DNA from: Streptomyces laurentii
GTDB lineage: Bacteria; Actinomycetota; Actinomycetes; Streptomycetales; Streptomycetaceae
DNA: 64,000 nucleotides
Assembly: GCA_002355495.1 (NCBI GenBank)
Contig: AP017424.1
Span: 1 to 64,000, forward strand
Reading direction: 5' to 3'
The notes beneath the pieces are model-generated. The model was given only the letters and a program-made list of their open reading frames with translations. It ran no database searches and was not told the origin of the DNA. The position numbers and the translations under genes are program-made. Shown piece after piece: positions 16,150 through 25,174 of this stretch (position 1 is the first letter of the stretch; each line of letters opens with the position of its first letter).

Positions 16150-17358
16150 TCAGCTCAGCCGGACCGGCAGTTCGTGCAGGTCGTTCTGGGTGACGATCGG
16201 CTTGTTGCGCAGCTCGGACGCCGGGACGGCCAGGCGAAGGTCCGGGAAGCGCGCGTACAGGGCGGGCAGGGCGATGCCGGCCTCCAGACGGGAGAGCGCG
16301 GCGCCGGGGCAGACGTGCGGGCCGTGGCCGAAGGCGATGTGGCGGTTGGGGCTGCGGGTGACGTCGAACTCGCCGGCGGTAGGACCGTACTGGGTCTCGT
16401 CGCGGCCCAGCGCGCCGTAGGAGACGATCAGCGCCGCGCCCTTCGGCAGAATCCTGTCCCCGACTTCGACGTCCTCGGTGGCGAAGCGGAACAGGACGTG
16501 GGAGGTGGGGGTCGACCAGCGCAGGGTCTCCTCGATCACGCTCTCCCAGGGCACTTCCCCACTCAGGACCCGCGCGCGCTGCTCGGGGTGGGTTTCCAGG
16601 GCGACGACCGCGTTGACGATGAGGCTGATGGTGGTCTCGTGGCCGGCGGCGATGATCAGCTGGAGGGTGTTGACGATCTCCTCGCCGGTGAGGCGGTCGC
16701 CGTCCTCGGAGGCGGCGATCAGGGCGCTGGTGAGGTCGTCGCCCGGGTGGTCGCGCTTGGCGTCGACGATCTTCGTGAACAGTTCGCCGAGGTCCGCCAT
16801 CATCTGCGGGACCTCCTCGGGCGGGGTCTGGGTCGAGAAGAACTTCTCGAACAGTTCCTTCAGCCGCGGGTGGTCGGCGCGGTCCACGCCCATCAGTTCG
16901 CTGATCACGTTCATCGGCAGCGGGTAGGCGAACTCGGCCTTCAGGTCGACCGTTTCGCCCTCGGGGGCGGTGGCCAGCCGGTCCAGGCTCGCGTCGGTGA
17001 GGGCCCGTATGCCCTCGCGGAGGTGTTCGACCCGCTTGACGGTCAGGGCCTGGGCGACCAGGTTGCGCAGCCGGCGGTGGTCGGCGCCGTCGACGGTGAG
17101 CATGGAGCGGCCGGGGTTGGCCAGGCCGATCAGCGGCCAGTCCAGGGGGATCTCGCCGCGCTGCCAGGCGCCCCAGACGTTGATGTCCTTCACCAGGCGG
17201 GGGTCGGTGAGCAGCCGGCGGGCCTCGGCGTGGTGGGTGACGGCGTGGCAGGCGACGCCGCCGGGCAGTTCGACGTCGACGAGCGGTCCGGCCGCGCGCA
17301 GGGCCGCGGACTCGCCGTCGAGGTCGGTGACGAAGGGGTCGAGCACGATCGGGGTCAT
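16150..17358 (-). CDS. cvnF: Conservon cytochrome P450 (CYP154-like)
   Basis: A 402-residue soluble bacterial P450. It has the I-helix oxygen-binding motif AAGHETT, the ExxR pair in IEETLRW, and the heme loop FGHGPHVCPG with the cysteine ligand near residue 350. Unlike its neighbour it is catalytically complete. Its ATG overlaps the stop of the preceding P450 by four bases (ATGA), after GGAGGCCCGAG. It is the last gene of a six-gene conservon, the position held by CYP154 enzymes in Streptomyces coelicolor conservons. No ferredoxin is in the operon. Substrate unknown; CYP154 relatives accept macrolides, steroids or small aromatics. Confidence 0.9.
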   Translation of the reverse strand: MTPIVLDPFVTDLDGESAALRAAGPLVDVELPGGVACHAVTHHAEARRLLTDPRLVKDINVWGAWQRGEIPLDWPLIGLANPGRSMLTVDGADHRRLRNLVAQALTVKRVEHLREGIRALTDASLDRLATAPEGETVDLKAEFAYPLPMNVISELMGVDRADHPRLKELFEKFFSTQTPPEEVPQMMADLGELFTKIVDAKRDHPGDDLTSALIAASEDGDRLTGEEIVNTLQLIIAAGHETTISLIVNAVVALETHPEQRARVLSGEVPWESVIEETLRWSTPTSHVLFRFATEDVEVGDRILPKGAALIVSYGALGRDETQYGPTAGEFDVTRSPNRHIAFGHGPHVCPGAALSRLEAGIALPALYARFPDLRLAVPASELRNKPIVTQNDLHELPVRLS

Positions 17359-18647
17359 CTCGGGCCTCCGGGGGCCGATCCGGTGTCGGGGCCCGGGCCG
17401 GGCCCCAGGGCGGGGGTGGGGGTGAAGGAGACGGGCATGTCCGTCAGGCCGCGCAGCCAGGGCGAGGGGCGGCGGGTGAGCCGCTCGGCTCGGACGGCGA
17501 GGTCGATGTCGGGGAGTCGGTCGAGCAGGACCTCGATGCCGGTGCGGGCGATGACCTCGGCGGTCTCCTGGGCGGGGAAGGGGCAGCGGTGTTCGCCGTG
17601 GCCGAAGGAGAGGAAGGCGTTGTTGCCGCCGGTCAGGGTGGAGCCGTCGGTGCGTACCTGGGGGTCGTAGTTGGCGGCGGCGATGCCCAGGAGGAGCAGG
17701 TCGCCGGCCTTGATGTGACGGCCGCCCAGGTGGGTGTCGCGTGAGGCCCAGCGGCCGGCGACGTTCTGGGTGGGGGTGTCTTCCCACAGGACTTCGTTCA
17801 TGGCTTCGGCGACGCTGTGCCGGCCGCCGGCCAGGGAGGCGGCGAAGCGGTCGTCGGTGAGCATGAGGCGCAGGGAGTTGCCGATCCAGTCGGCGGTCGG
17901 CTGGTGGCCGGCGGCCATCATGACCATGAGGTCCTGGGCGATCTCCTCGTCGGTGAAGCCGCCCGGGTCGGCGATCATGCGGGTGACGACGTCGTCGCCG
18001 GGCTCGGCCCTTTTGTCGGCGAGCAGCTGGAACATGGAGGTGGCCAGGTGCTGCTGTCCGGCGAGGGCGCGTTCGCGGCCGTCGATCATGTCGTTGAGGG
18101 AGCCGACGAGTGCTTCACCGAGGGTGTCGGCGAAGCCGTAGATCTTGGCCAGGACGAGCGCGGGCAGCAGCATCGCGTACTGGGCGATGACGTCGGCGGT
18201 GCCGACGGTGCAGAAGCGGTCGACGAGCGCGTCGGCGAACTCCTCGGCGTGGCGCTTGAGCGCGAAGGGGTCGACGCCTTCGAGGGCGCCCGCGATCATC
18301 GCGGCGCGCTGGGTGTGGCGGGGGCCGACGGTGTAGAGGATGGAGGGCTGTTTGCGGCCGATCATGGGCAGCAGGGGCCAGTCGGCGGGGATGTGGTCCC
18401 ACTGGTTCCACAGGTCGGAGTCGCGGCTGAAGAGTACGGGGTCGGCGGTGACCTGGTGGAGTTCGCGGTAGCCCAGGACGAGCCAGGCGGGGATGTCGCC
18501 GTCCAGGACGACGGGGGCGACGGCGCCGTGGTCGCGGCGCATTTCCCGGTACAGGCGGGTGGGTTCGGTCTGGAAGCGGGGGCCGGACAGCGGCATCCGG
18601 TCCTGGGACGCGGGGCAGCCGGCAGTGGGGGCCGGGGGCTGGGTCAC
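17355..18647 (-). CDS. cvnE: Conservon cytochrome P450 lacking EXXR (CYP157-like)
   Basis: A 430-residue P450. The heme loop is FGHGEHRCPFPAQ with the cysteine ligand near residue 355. The K-helix ExxR motif is replaced by EVLWED, so the normally invariant Arg is Trp, a trait known for CYP157 enzymes of conservons. The I-helix reads MAAGHQPTADW in place of AGxET, so the acid-alcohol pair is also altered. It starts with GTG sharing four bases with the cvnD stop. The Pro/Gly-rich tail is probably disordered. Whether it is an active oxygenase or a structural partner of the neighbouring P450 is open. Confidence 0.9.
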   Translation of the reverse strand: MTQPPAPTAGCPASQDRMPLSGPRFQTEPTRLYREMRRDHGAVAPVVLDGDIPAWLVLGYRELHQVTADPVLFSRDSDLWNQWDHIPADWPLLPMIGRKQPSILYTVGPRHTQRAAMIAGALEGVDPFALKRHAEEFADALVDRFCTVGTADVIAQYAMLLPALVLAKIYGFADTLGEALVGSLNDMIDGRERALAGQQHLATSMFQLLADKRAEPGDDVVTRMIADPGGFTDEEIAQDLMVMMAAGHQPTADWIGNSLRLMLTDDRFAASLAGGRHSVAEAMNEVLWEDTPTQNVAGRWASRDTHLGGRHIKAGDLLLLGIAAANYDPQVRTDGSTLTGGNNAFLSFGHGEHRCPFPAQETAEVIARTGIEVLLDRLPDIDLAVRAERLTRRPSPWLRGLTDMPVSFTPTPALGPGPGPDTGSAPGGPR

Positions 18648-19300
18648 GACAGGGGCTCCGGGGTCTTGTCCGCGGTGAGGGCAAAGACGCTCTGGGCGTC
18701 GGGGCCGGCGGCCTGCCGGCGCCGGGACATGGCGTACAGGTGCTCGACGAGGGTGATCAGCACGTGCTTGCTGGACGCCCGGTCGCGGGCGTCGCACATG
18801 ACCAGGGGGACGTGGTCGGCCAGGGCGAGCGCCTCGCGGATCTGTGTCTCGGTGTGGGGCGGGCCGCCGAAGTCGTTGCAGGCCACGATGAACGGCGCCT
18901 TGTGGTGTTCCAGGCGGTCGATGGCGTACCAGGAGTCGGACAGGCGGCGGGTGTCGACGAGGACGACGGCGCCGAGGGTGCCGTAGAACAGGCGGTCCCA
19001 CAGGAACCAGAAACGTTCCTGCCCGGGGGCGCCGAAGAGGTACAGCACGTTGCGTTCGTCGAGGCTGATGCGGCCGAAGTCGAAGGCGACGGTGGTGGCG
19101 GTCTTCGACTGGACGCCGTCGAGGTGGTCGACGGCCTCGCCCGCGCTGGTCATGGTCTCTTCGGTGTTCAGCGGGCGGATCTCGCTGACGGAGCGGACCA
19201 TGGTGGTCTTGCCGACCCCGAAGCCGCCGACGATGGCGATCTTCAGTCCGTTGTCGGCCGTCGCCTTGAGGGCGGGACGGTCAGAGGTTGCGGAGTCCAA
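18644..19300 (-). CDS. cvnD: Conservon GTPase CvnD
   Basis: A 218-residue small Ras-like GTPase of the actinomycete conservon type. The P-loop is GGFGVGKTT. The switch II region is DFGRISLDERNVLYLFGAPGQ (about residues 75-95), where the usual G3 DxxG is replaced by FGAPGQERF. CNDFGG stands in the position of NKxD. It is predicted to cycle between GTP and GDP at the membrane with CvnA, CvnB and CvnC as a G-protein-like signalling complex. The start is assigned to TTG 19300, overlapping the cvnC stop by about 20 bases; this start is uncertain by a few codons. Confidence 0.92.
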   Translation of the reverse strand: MDSATSDRPALKATADNGLKIAIVGGFGVGKTTMVRSVSEIRPLNTEETMTSAGEAVDHLDGVQSKTATTVAFDFGRISLDERNVLYLFGAPGQERFWFLWDRLFYGTLGAVVLVDTRRLSDSWYAIDRLEHHKAPFIVACNDFGGPPHTETQIREALALADHVPLVMCDARDRASSKHVLITLVEHLYAMSRRRQAAGPDAQSVFALTADKTPEPLS

Positions 19301-19649
19301 CGAGCACCTGTTCCAGGATGTCGGGGGCGGGCAGCCGGTCCGCGACCCGGGCGACGCGCGGGTGGCGGGCGCTGATCCGGCCGGTGGCCAGCAGATCGGA
19401 CAGCAGGATGCGGACGATGCCGACGGGCAGTCCGAGGCAGGCGGCGATCTCCACGACGGCGGTGGGCAGGGTGCACATCCGCAGGATCGTGGCGTGTTCG
19501 GACTGCATGCCGAGGGTCGGCTCGCACTCGGACACCACCAGGGTCACCAGGTCGAAGGCGTCCGAGTCGGACCGGCTGCGCCCCTGGGTGAGGGTGTACA
19601 GCCGGTCCGGAGCGTCGTCCCGGCCGGGGCGGGGGCGGGGGCGGTTCAT
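19281..19649 (-). CDS. cvnC: Conservon DUF742 protein CvnC
   Basis: A 122-residue DUF742 protein with the family core RLYTLTQGRS, then FDLVTLVV, then LPTAVVEIAACLGLPVGIVRILLSDLL, a winged-helix-like segment. The end is PAPDILEQVLVGLRNL. Proteins of this family bridge the roadblock protein and the GTPase in conservons. The ATG overlaps the cvnB stop (ATGA). The basic N-terminus (MNRPRPRPGRDD) is common in the family. Confidence 0.92.
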   Translation of the reverse strand: MNRPRPRPGRDDAPDRLYTLTQGRSRSDSDAFDLVTLVVSECEPTLGMQSEHATILRMCTLPTAVVEIAACLGLPVGIVRILLSDLLATGRISARHPRVARVADRLPAPDILEQVLVGLRNL

Positions 19650-20071
19650 CCGTTCTCGGCCGGGTCGGCGGCGGGTGTGCGCGGCGGGGCGCTGAGGTGT
19701 TCGCCGAGCTGTTCGACCAGTTCGCTCATGTTGTGGCCGACGAGGCCGACGTCGGCCTGGTCGGAGGCGATGACCGCGAGGTGGGCGCCCGCTCCGGCCT
19801 CGACGATGAACAGCACGCCGCCGTAGAACTCGGTCATGGCGGAGCGTACGCCGCCGGTGCCGTCGCCGAACTCGGCGGACGCGCCCTGCGACAGGCTCTG
19901 GATGCCGGCCGAGATCGCGGCCAGCTGGTCGGCCTGGTCGACGGTGAGCTCGGGAGTACGGCACAGCTTGAGGCCGTCGCGGGACAGGACCAGGGCGTGG
20001 CGGGCGCCGGGGGTGCGCTCCAGGAGTCCTTCCAGGAGCCAGTTGAGCTTCTCGTCGGTGGTCGCGGTCAT
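19646..20071 (-). CDS. cvnB: Conservon roadblock/LC7 protein CvnB
   Basis: A 141-residue roadblock/LC7-domain protein: LNWLLEGLLERTPGARHALVL, SRDGLKLC, ADQLAAISAGIQSLSQGAS and FIVEAGAGAHLAVIASDQAD match the fold strand by strand. Roadblock proteins of conservons probably regulate the CvnD GTPase. The ATG overlaps the cvnA stop by four bases, so translation is coupled to the sensor protein. Confidence 0.93.
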   Translation of the reverse strand: MTATTDEKLNWLLEGLLERTPGARHALVLSRDGLKLCRTPELTVDQADQLAAISAGIQSLSQGASAEFGDGTGGVRSAMTEFYGGVLFIVEAGAGAHLAVIASDQADVGLVGHNMSELVEQLGEHLSAPPRTPAADPAENG

Positions 20072-21696
20072 CGGGTGTTGCCTTCTTCCGGGTGTGGGGT
20101 CTGGGGCCGGACAGCCTGTCGGAAGCTGTTGAAGCGGGCTGCCTGTTCCTTGGCGTCGGCCGGGCGGGGCCGGCTCTCGCCGGCCGGGGAGGTGGTGGAG
20201 TCGGTCTTCTCGGCCCTGCGGCGGGCTTCGGCGGCGGCGAGGGTACGGCCGCGGGGGCGGCGGGGCAGTCCGCTCTCGCCGAACAGCGGCAGGCCGGCGG
20301 TCGATTCGGACGCGGGCTGGTCGCGGGCCGGGGTGGGGTCCGGTACGGCGGGGTGCGTGGAGGGCGCGGGGTGCGCGGGTACGCCGGGGGCCGTGGTGGG
20401 CTCGGGGGCGGGGCGCGGGTCGCGGGCCGGGGCCTGGGCCTGGGGGGCGGTGCCGTGCGCGGGTTCCGGTTCGGGGACCGGGGCGGCGGCGGGCCGGGCG
20501 GCGGGTGCCGGGGCCTTGGCCTGGGCCGGGATGGAGGTGCGGGCGGCCGGGACCGGGGCGGGGGCGGGTGTGGTGACGCGGGTGAGGATCTCCTGCGGGA
20601 GCATCATCAGCGCGCCGGTGCCGCCGCGGGCGGAGGGGCGGAAGGACACGGTCAGGCCGTGCTTGCGGGCCAGCCGGCCGACGACGGCGAGGCCGAGGCG
20701 GGTGCCGGACAGGCCGGTGAGGCTCTGGTCGGTGGCGGCGACGGCGCGTTCGGCGCGGCGCAGCTGGACGTCGCTCATGACCAGGCCGCTGTCCTCGACG
20801 GTGATGACGACGCCGGCCGGGACCTCTTCGACGTACACGTGGACTTCGGCCGTGGGCGGCGAGAAGTTGGCGGCGTTGTCGAGGAGTTCGGCGAGCGCGT
20901 GCATCACGCCTTCGGCGGCGTGGCCGGCGATGGCGACGTCGCTGGTGGAGTGCAGGCGGACGCGCTGGTAGCCGCTGATGCGGCCCATGGCGCCGCGCAG
21001 GATCGACTCCATCACGATCGGCTTGGCCCAGCGCCGGCCGGAGCGGGCGCCGGTCAGGACGGCGACGGAGTCGGCGAGGCGGCCGGCCTGGGCGGTGCGG
21101 TGGTCCAGGTGGAGCAGGTCGGCCAGGACGTCCTCGGCCGCGTGACGGTGTTCCATCTCGCGCAGGTCGGCGAGCATGCTGGTGGCCAGGGCCTGCATCC
21201 GGCCGGCGGCGTTGGCGCAGGCGGCGAGGGCGGCGGACCGCTCGCTCTCGCTGCGGGCCATACGGGCGGTCAGCCGGGTGATCTCGGTGTGGTGCTGGGC
21301 GGTGTCGGCGGCGGCCTGGGCGGCGAGCCGGGTGGTCTCGCTGTCGGAGGCGGCCTGGAGGCGGGCCGATTCGGCGGCGGCCGCGGCCTGGATACGGGCG
21401 GACTCGGCGGCGTGGCGGCGGTCTTCGGCGGCGGAGGCGGTCACCAGCTTGCCGATCTCCGCGGCGGAGCGCTGGGTCTCCGCGGCGAGCCGGGCGCGCA
21501 GCCGGGTCGCGGTGGCGCGGGCGTGGACGGCGGCTGCCACGGCGGCGGACAGCAGTACAGCGCAGGTGCTCGCGCCCCAGGCCAGCGGGGCCTGTACCGA
21601 GCCGGGGGCGGCCAGGACCGCCCACAGGCACAGGGAGCCGGTGACGGCCAGTGAGGTCAGCAGGGCCAGTACGGCCGGCCGGGATGAGGGGCTCAA
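20068..21696 (-). CDS. cvnA: Conservon sensor-kinase-like protein CvnA
   Basis: A 542-residue protein with two N-terminal membrane helices (about residues 8-30 and 38-57). A long Ala/Arg/Glu-rich coiled coil spans about 60-170. A helical dimer region and a HATPase domain follow, with ELLDNAANFSPPTAEV as N box, VEDSGLVM as G1 and GLAVVGRLARKHG near the second glycine box. The C-terminal 170 residues are Pro/Ala-rich and disordered. It lacks a clear phosphoacceptor H box, as usual for CvnA. It probably anchors the conservon complex at the membrane and senses an unknown signal. First gene of the six-gene operon. Confidence 0.92.
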   Translation of the reverse strand: MSPSSRPAVLALLTSLAVTGSLCLWAVLAAPGSVQAPLAWGASTCAVLLSAAVAAAVHARATATRLRARLAAETQRSAAEIGKLVTASAAEDRRHAAESARIQAAAAAESARLQAASDSETTRLAAQAAADTAQHHTEITRLTARMARSESERSAALAACANAAGRMQALATSMLADLREMEHRHAAEDVLADLLHLDHRTAQAGRLADSVAVLTGARSGRRWAKPIVMESILRGAMGRISGYQRVRLHSTSDVAIAGHAAEGVMHALAELLDNAANFSPPTAEVHVYVEEVPAGVVITVEDSGLVMSDVQLRRAERAVAATDQSLTGLSGTRLGLAVVGRLARKHGLTVSFRPSARGGTGALMMLPQEILTRVTTPAPAPVPAARTSIPAQAKAPAPAARPAAAPVPEPEPAHGTAPQAQAPARDPRPAPEPTTAPGVPAHPAPSTHPAVPDPTPARDQPASESTAGLPLFGESGLPRRPRGRTLAAAEARRRAEKTDSTTSPAGESRPRPADAKEQAARFNSFRQAVRPQTPHPEEGNTR

Positions 21697-22090
21697 GTGC
21701 GGTCCTTGGGGGCGGACGGGACAGGCGGAACGCCGGAACGACGGAATGACGGAACGGTGGAACGGTGGAACGGTGGAACTGCGGGAGGGCGGAACGGGTA
21801 CGGGGGTGGTGCGAGGGTGGTGCAGGGGGGCGGTGCGGCAGGGGACGGAGCCGGCCGGACGACGCCTACCGGATGAAAACGGGCCTATCGGGACGGCTCA
21901 GGGCATCAGCGGAGAACGAAGCAAGCGGACTTGATCATTCTTGGGCAAGTCTTGGTCATCATACGAGAATTGACGTCGCCTTCGGTAAGGACCTCGTGAC
22001 TCCTTTCCGGGCGCGGGCGGGGAGGCCCGGACGGCCCGGTCGCCACACGTCCGTGACCCCGTCGTCCCCGTGCCGGCCGCGCCCCGGAAG
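21697..22090. other. Conservon upstream region with short direct repeats
   Basis: No gene is supported. Near cvnA there is a run of GGAACGGT units between about 21746 and 21779 with related GGAACG and GGAATGAC words just before it. The run could be an operator or slipped-strand repeat in the 5-prime leader. Further out is TTCGGTAAGGACCTCGTGAC (21981-22000), which resembles a stretch upstream of the ProP-type transporter. An AT-richer patch near 21930-21970 is the most likely promoter. Confidence 0.4.
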
Positions 22091-22134
22091 CGGGACGGCC
22101 CGGGGCCGCGTGTACGCGGTCCCGGGCCGTCCCG
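22091..22134 (-). terminator. Strong terminator after the VWA-protease gene
   Basis: A 20-bp stem with a single G-T wobble and a TGTA loop (CGGGACGGCCCGGGGCCGCG as one arm) lies 23 bases beyond the stop codon of the gene to its right. Confidence 0.85.
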
Positions 22135-22156
22135 GTCAGGGGGTGAGGGGTACGGG

Positions 22157-25100
22157 TCAGCCGCCGCAGCAGCCCTTGCCGCTCCCGGTGCCGGTGCCGG
22201 TGCCGGTGCCGTGGTGGGTCCCGGGCGGCTTGGGGTGGTGGCCGTCGTGGCCGCAGGGGGCGTGGGGGTCGCAGGGGTCGTGGGGCGGGCGGGGCGGCTG
22301 GGTGAGGCAGTGGCACAGGGTGCGCAGGAGGGTGGTGAGGGCGCCGCCGCAGCACGGCTCGCAGGGGGTGCCGCCCGGGGGCAGGGGGGTGCCGTTGACG
22401 AGGACGGGCGGGCGGCCGGGCTGGGAGACGATGACCGCCGGGGCGCCGGGGGTGCCCGCGGTCCAGGTGACGGGCACGGTGTAGCTGCCGTCGCCGTTGT
22501 CGGTGACCGGGCCGGTCAGGGTGGTGCCCGGGGCGGCGGTGAGGGGGAGGCCGTCGGTGCGGCCGGGGCCGAGCCGGTTGCCGTAGCGGTCGCGCGGGAC
22601 CAGGGTGAGGGTGCCGCCGGTGGGGCCGCCGGTGACGGTGGTGGTGGTGTGGGCGGGGTCGACGGAGACGTCGACGTGGACGGTCCACTGGGTCTCGCGG
22701 CTGGACGCGCAGCCTTCGCCGTAGACCGCGCGGGCGTGGAAGGTGTAGTCGCCTTCGACAGTAAGCAGTTCGGGCAGCGGGTTGCCGAACAGGCCGGCCG
22801 GCTCGAAGGTGCCGTCGGTGTGGGCGGGGTCGTCGAAGAGGGGGAAGGTGTCGGTGGTGTAGGTGAACAGGGGGTGGCCCGCGGCCTTTTCCAGGGTGCG
22901 CAGGGTCGACTGGCGCGGTGGGAGGGTGTCGCCGCCGACGGTCACGGGGGCGCCGAGGCCGGCTTGGGACAGGATGTTGCCGGCGCCGGCGGCGGGCCGG
23001 GTGACGGTGAGGTCGGCGCGGGCGGCGGGCGGGCTGCCGCCCTGGCCGTAGTGGAGGAAGACCATCGGGTTGACGGTGTCGCCGGTGTAGTGGCGGCGGG
23101 GTGCGGTCACCGGGTCGAGGCGGGGTCCGCCGGAGGCGACGACCTGGACGAAGTAGCGCAGGTCTACGCCCGGCGGGGGGAACTCGCCGCCGCCGGGCCG
23201 GTAGACCTGGACGGTCCACTGGCCGTCGCGCTGCTGGGCGTAGGGCAGCGGGACGCGGACGAAGGACCAGGTCGCGCCGGAGGTGGAGGCGGTGGAGACG
23301 TAGTCGCCGGCCGGGGTGCGCAGGGCGATCAGGAGGTCGCCGTCGGGGTTGTCCCAGCCGATGATCACGGTCAGCGCCTCTTCCCCGCAGACCTGGAAGG
23401 GGATGGGGTCGCCGCGGCGGATCGCGGCGGGCATGTCGTACTCGGGGTCCATCAGCGCGCCGGCTTCGAAGATGTTGCCGAAGGCGAGGCCGAAGAACTT
23501 CTTCAGCGCCAGTCCGTTGCCGGCCCGCGTGTACAGGCCGTCGTGGTCCTGGGTGAGGCGGGTGAGCAGGGCGCCGTCGAGGCTGGTCTCGGTGCCGAAG
23601 CCGACGGCGTCGACATCGATGCCGCCGAGGGTGTTCTCGATGTCGGCGACCATGGGGGGTGTGTTCTGCAGGCCGTCGGTGAGCAGCAGGACCGAGCGCG
23701 GGTTGGTGGCGGGGGGCAGTTGGTCGCGGGCGGCCGCGAGCGCGCCGCCGATGGTGGTCGCGCCGCCGGGGTCGAGGGCGCCGATGATGCCGCCGGTGTA
23801 GGGCGGGGGGCCGGTGAGGGTGTTCTTGGTGGTGTCGGAGACCGGGGCGAGGGCGAAGTCGACGGGTGAGGTCGCGGTGGTGGAGAACGACACCAGGCCG
23901 AGGCGGTTGCCGCTGCCGGCGCGGACCAGGCGGACGAACAGGGAGGCGGCGTCGCGGGCTTCCTCGATCTTGGTGCGGTCGCGGCCGGTTCCGGCAGTGT
24001 CCTGCATGCTGCCGGAGCGGTCGAGGACGACCATCACGTCGCGGCTGGTCTGCGGTCCGGGCGGGTTGGCGAGCTGGCCGAGCATGCTCGCGGTCGGGTA
24101 GTAGTGCAGCAGGCATTTGCCGCCGTTGGACAGGATGCCGACGATCCGGCCGGCGGAGTCGAACAGTCCGGAGCCCGAGCTGCCACCCGACACGTCGACG
24201 TTGACGTCGAGGGCGCGGGCCGAGCTCGCCAGGGTGGCGGCGAACGCGGTGTGCGGGGGCGACAGTTTCTTCACCGCCCCGTTGGGGTGGTGGATGCCGA
24301 AGACCTGCTCACCCGCGCCCGGCAGGTCGGGGCGGACGGGAACGGGGGTCAGACCGAGGCCCGCCGCCGGTACTTTCAGCTGGAGCAGGGTGTAGTCGAC
24401 GCCGCTGTTCGGGTCCCACTGGTGGCCGAGGACCTTGACGACTTTGTGGAAGCGGGCCGCGTATCCGGGCGGGCGGTTGCCGGCGCAGTCGGTGGCGTAG
24501 TCGAAGGTGACCGAGGCGGAGGCGGCTTCCGCGGCGACGTCTTCCAGGCAGTGGCCGGCGGTCAGGACCACGTTGGGTTCGATCAGGGTCACCGAGCAGG
24601 TCGACAGGATGCCCTGGCTGACCATGACGATCATTCCGACGCTTTTCGCCACGCGGGCGCGCACGTCCGTCGCGGGGGTGGCGCAGGCGGCGTTCTCCCA
24701 GTTCGGCGGGGTGTTGCAGAACCAGAACGGGTCGTACTTCGGTTCCGTGTAGAGCGCGTCGCCCAGGAACGGGTCGCTGTTGGAGAAGGCGGTCGGGTCC
24801 TGCTGGCCGGCGTGGCGTTCCCCGCGCGCGTAGCGGTCGAGGGTGGCGCCGCCGGTGGTCGAGCCGTTGGTGATGTAGCGGATCGGGACGCGGCCGGCCG
24901 GGAAGGCGTACACGTTGACGGGGCGGGTCCAGAAGTCGGGGCCGTCTGCGGAGGTGAACACGTCCGTGCCGTAGCCGAGGTCGACCTCGAGGCGGTTGGC
25001 GGCGGGCAGGCTGACCCCGGTGAAGTGCAGGATGACGAGTTTGGTGCCGGAGGGCGCGGGGACCCAGGGAAAGTCGTAGGACCACGTGCCCGGTGAGGTC

Positions 25101-25174
25101 GGCGGGGCTCCTGACGCGGGGCCGACGGTGACCGGGGGCGACAGCGTCTGCACCGTTCCGGTGATGTGGGACAT
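22157..25174 (-). CDS. Trypsin-like protease/VWA fusion protein
   Basis: A 1005-residue multidomain protein. Residues 40-160 form a beta-rich N-terminal domain. Residues 175-370 are a trypsin-like serine protease with His208 (LTAGHC), Asp260 (GVDYTLLQL) and Ser333 in SGGSSGSGLF, where GDSGG is relaxed. Residues 378-560 are a von Willebrand A domain with an intact MIDAS (DRSGSM, then TTIGGAL and LLTDGLQ). Then come beta-sandwich domains, one with DGSYTVPVTW as in invasin/filamin-like Ig repeats. The tail is Cys/His/Gly/Thr-rich and ends KGCCGG. No signal peptide is visible at the ATG, which follows a clear AGGAG box. It is therefore cytoplasmic, exported by another route, or starts elsewhere. 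Confidence 0.85.
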   Translation of the reverse strand: MSHITGTVQTLSPPVTVGPASGAPPTSPGTWSYDFPWVPAPSGTKLVILHFTGVSLPAANRLEVDLGYGTDVFTSADGPDFWTRPVNVYAFPAGRVPIRYITNGSTTGGATLDRYARGERHAGQQDPTAFSNSDPFLGDALYTEPKYDPFWFCNTPPNWENAACATPATDVRARVAKSVGMIVMVSQGILSTCSVTLIEPNVVLTAGHCLEDVAAEAASASVTFDYATDCAGNRPPGYAARFHKVVKVLGHQWDPNSGVDYTLLQLKVPAAGLGLTPVPVRPDLPGAGEQVFGIHHPNGAVKKLSPPHTAFAATLASSARALDVNVDVSGGSSGSGLFDSAGRIVGILSNGGKCLLHYYPTASMLGQLANPPGPQTSRDVMVVLDRSGSMQDTAGTGRDRTKIEEARDAASLFVRLVRAGSGNRLGLVSFSTTATSPVDFALAPVSDTTKNTLTGPPPYTGGIIGALDPGGATTIGGALAAARDQLPPATNPRSVLLLTDGLQNTPPMVADIENTLGGIDVDAVGFGTETSLDGALLTRLTQDHDGLYTRAGNGLALKKFFGLAFGNIFEAGALMDPEYDMPAAIRRGDPIPFQVCGEEALTVIIGWDNPDGDLLIALRTPAGDYVSTASTSGATWSFVRVPLPYAQQRDGQWTVQVYRPGGGEFPPPGVDLRYFVQVVASGGPRLDPVTAPRRHYTGDTVNPMVFLHYGQGGSPPAARADLTVTRPAAGAGNILSQAGLGAPVTVGGDTLPPRQSTLRTLEKAAGHPLFTYTTDTFPLFDDPAHTDGTFEPAGLFGNPLPELLTVEGDYTFHARAVYGEGCASSRETQWTVHVDVSVDPAHTTTTVTGGPTGGTLTLVPRDRYGNRLGPGRTDGLPLTAAPGTTLTGPVTDNGDGSYTVPVTWTAGTPGAPAVIVSQPGRPPVLVNGTPLPPGGTPCEPCCGGALTTLLRTLCHCLTQPPRPPHDPCDPHAPCGHDGHHPKPPGTHHGTGTGTGTGSGKGCCGG

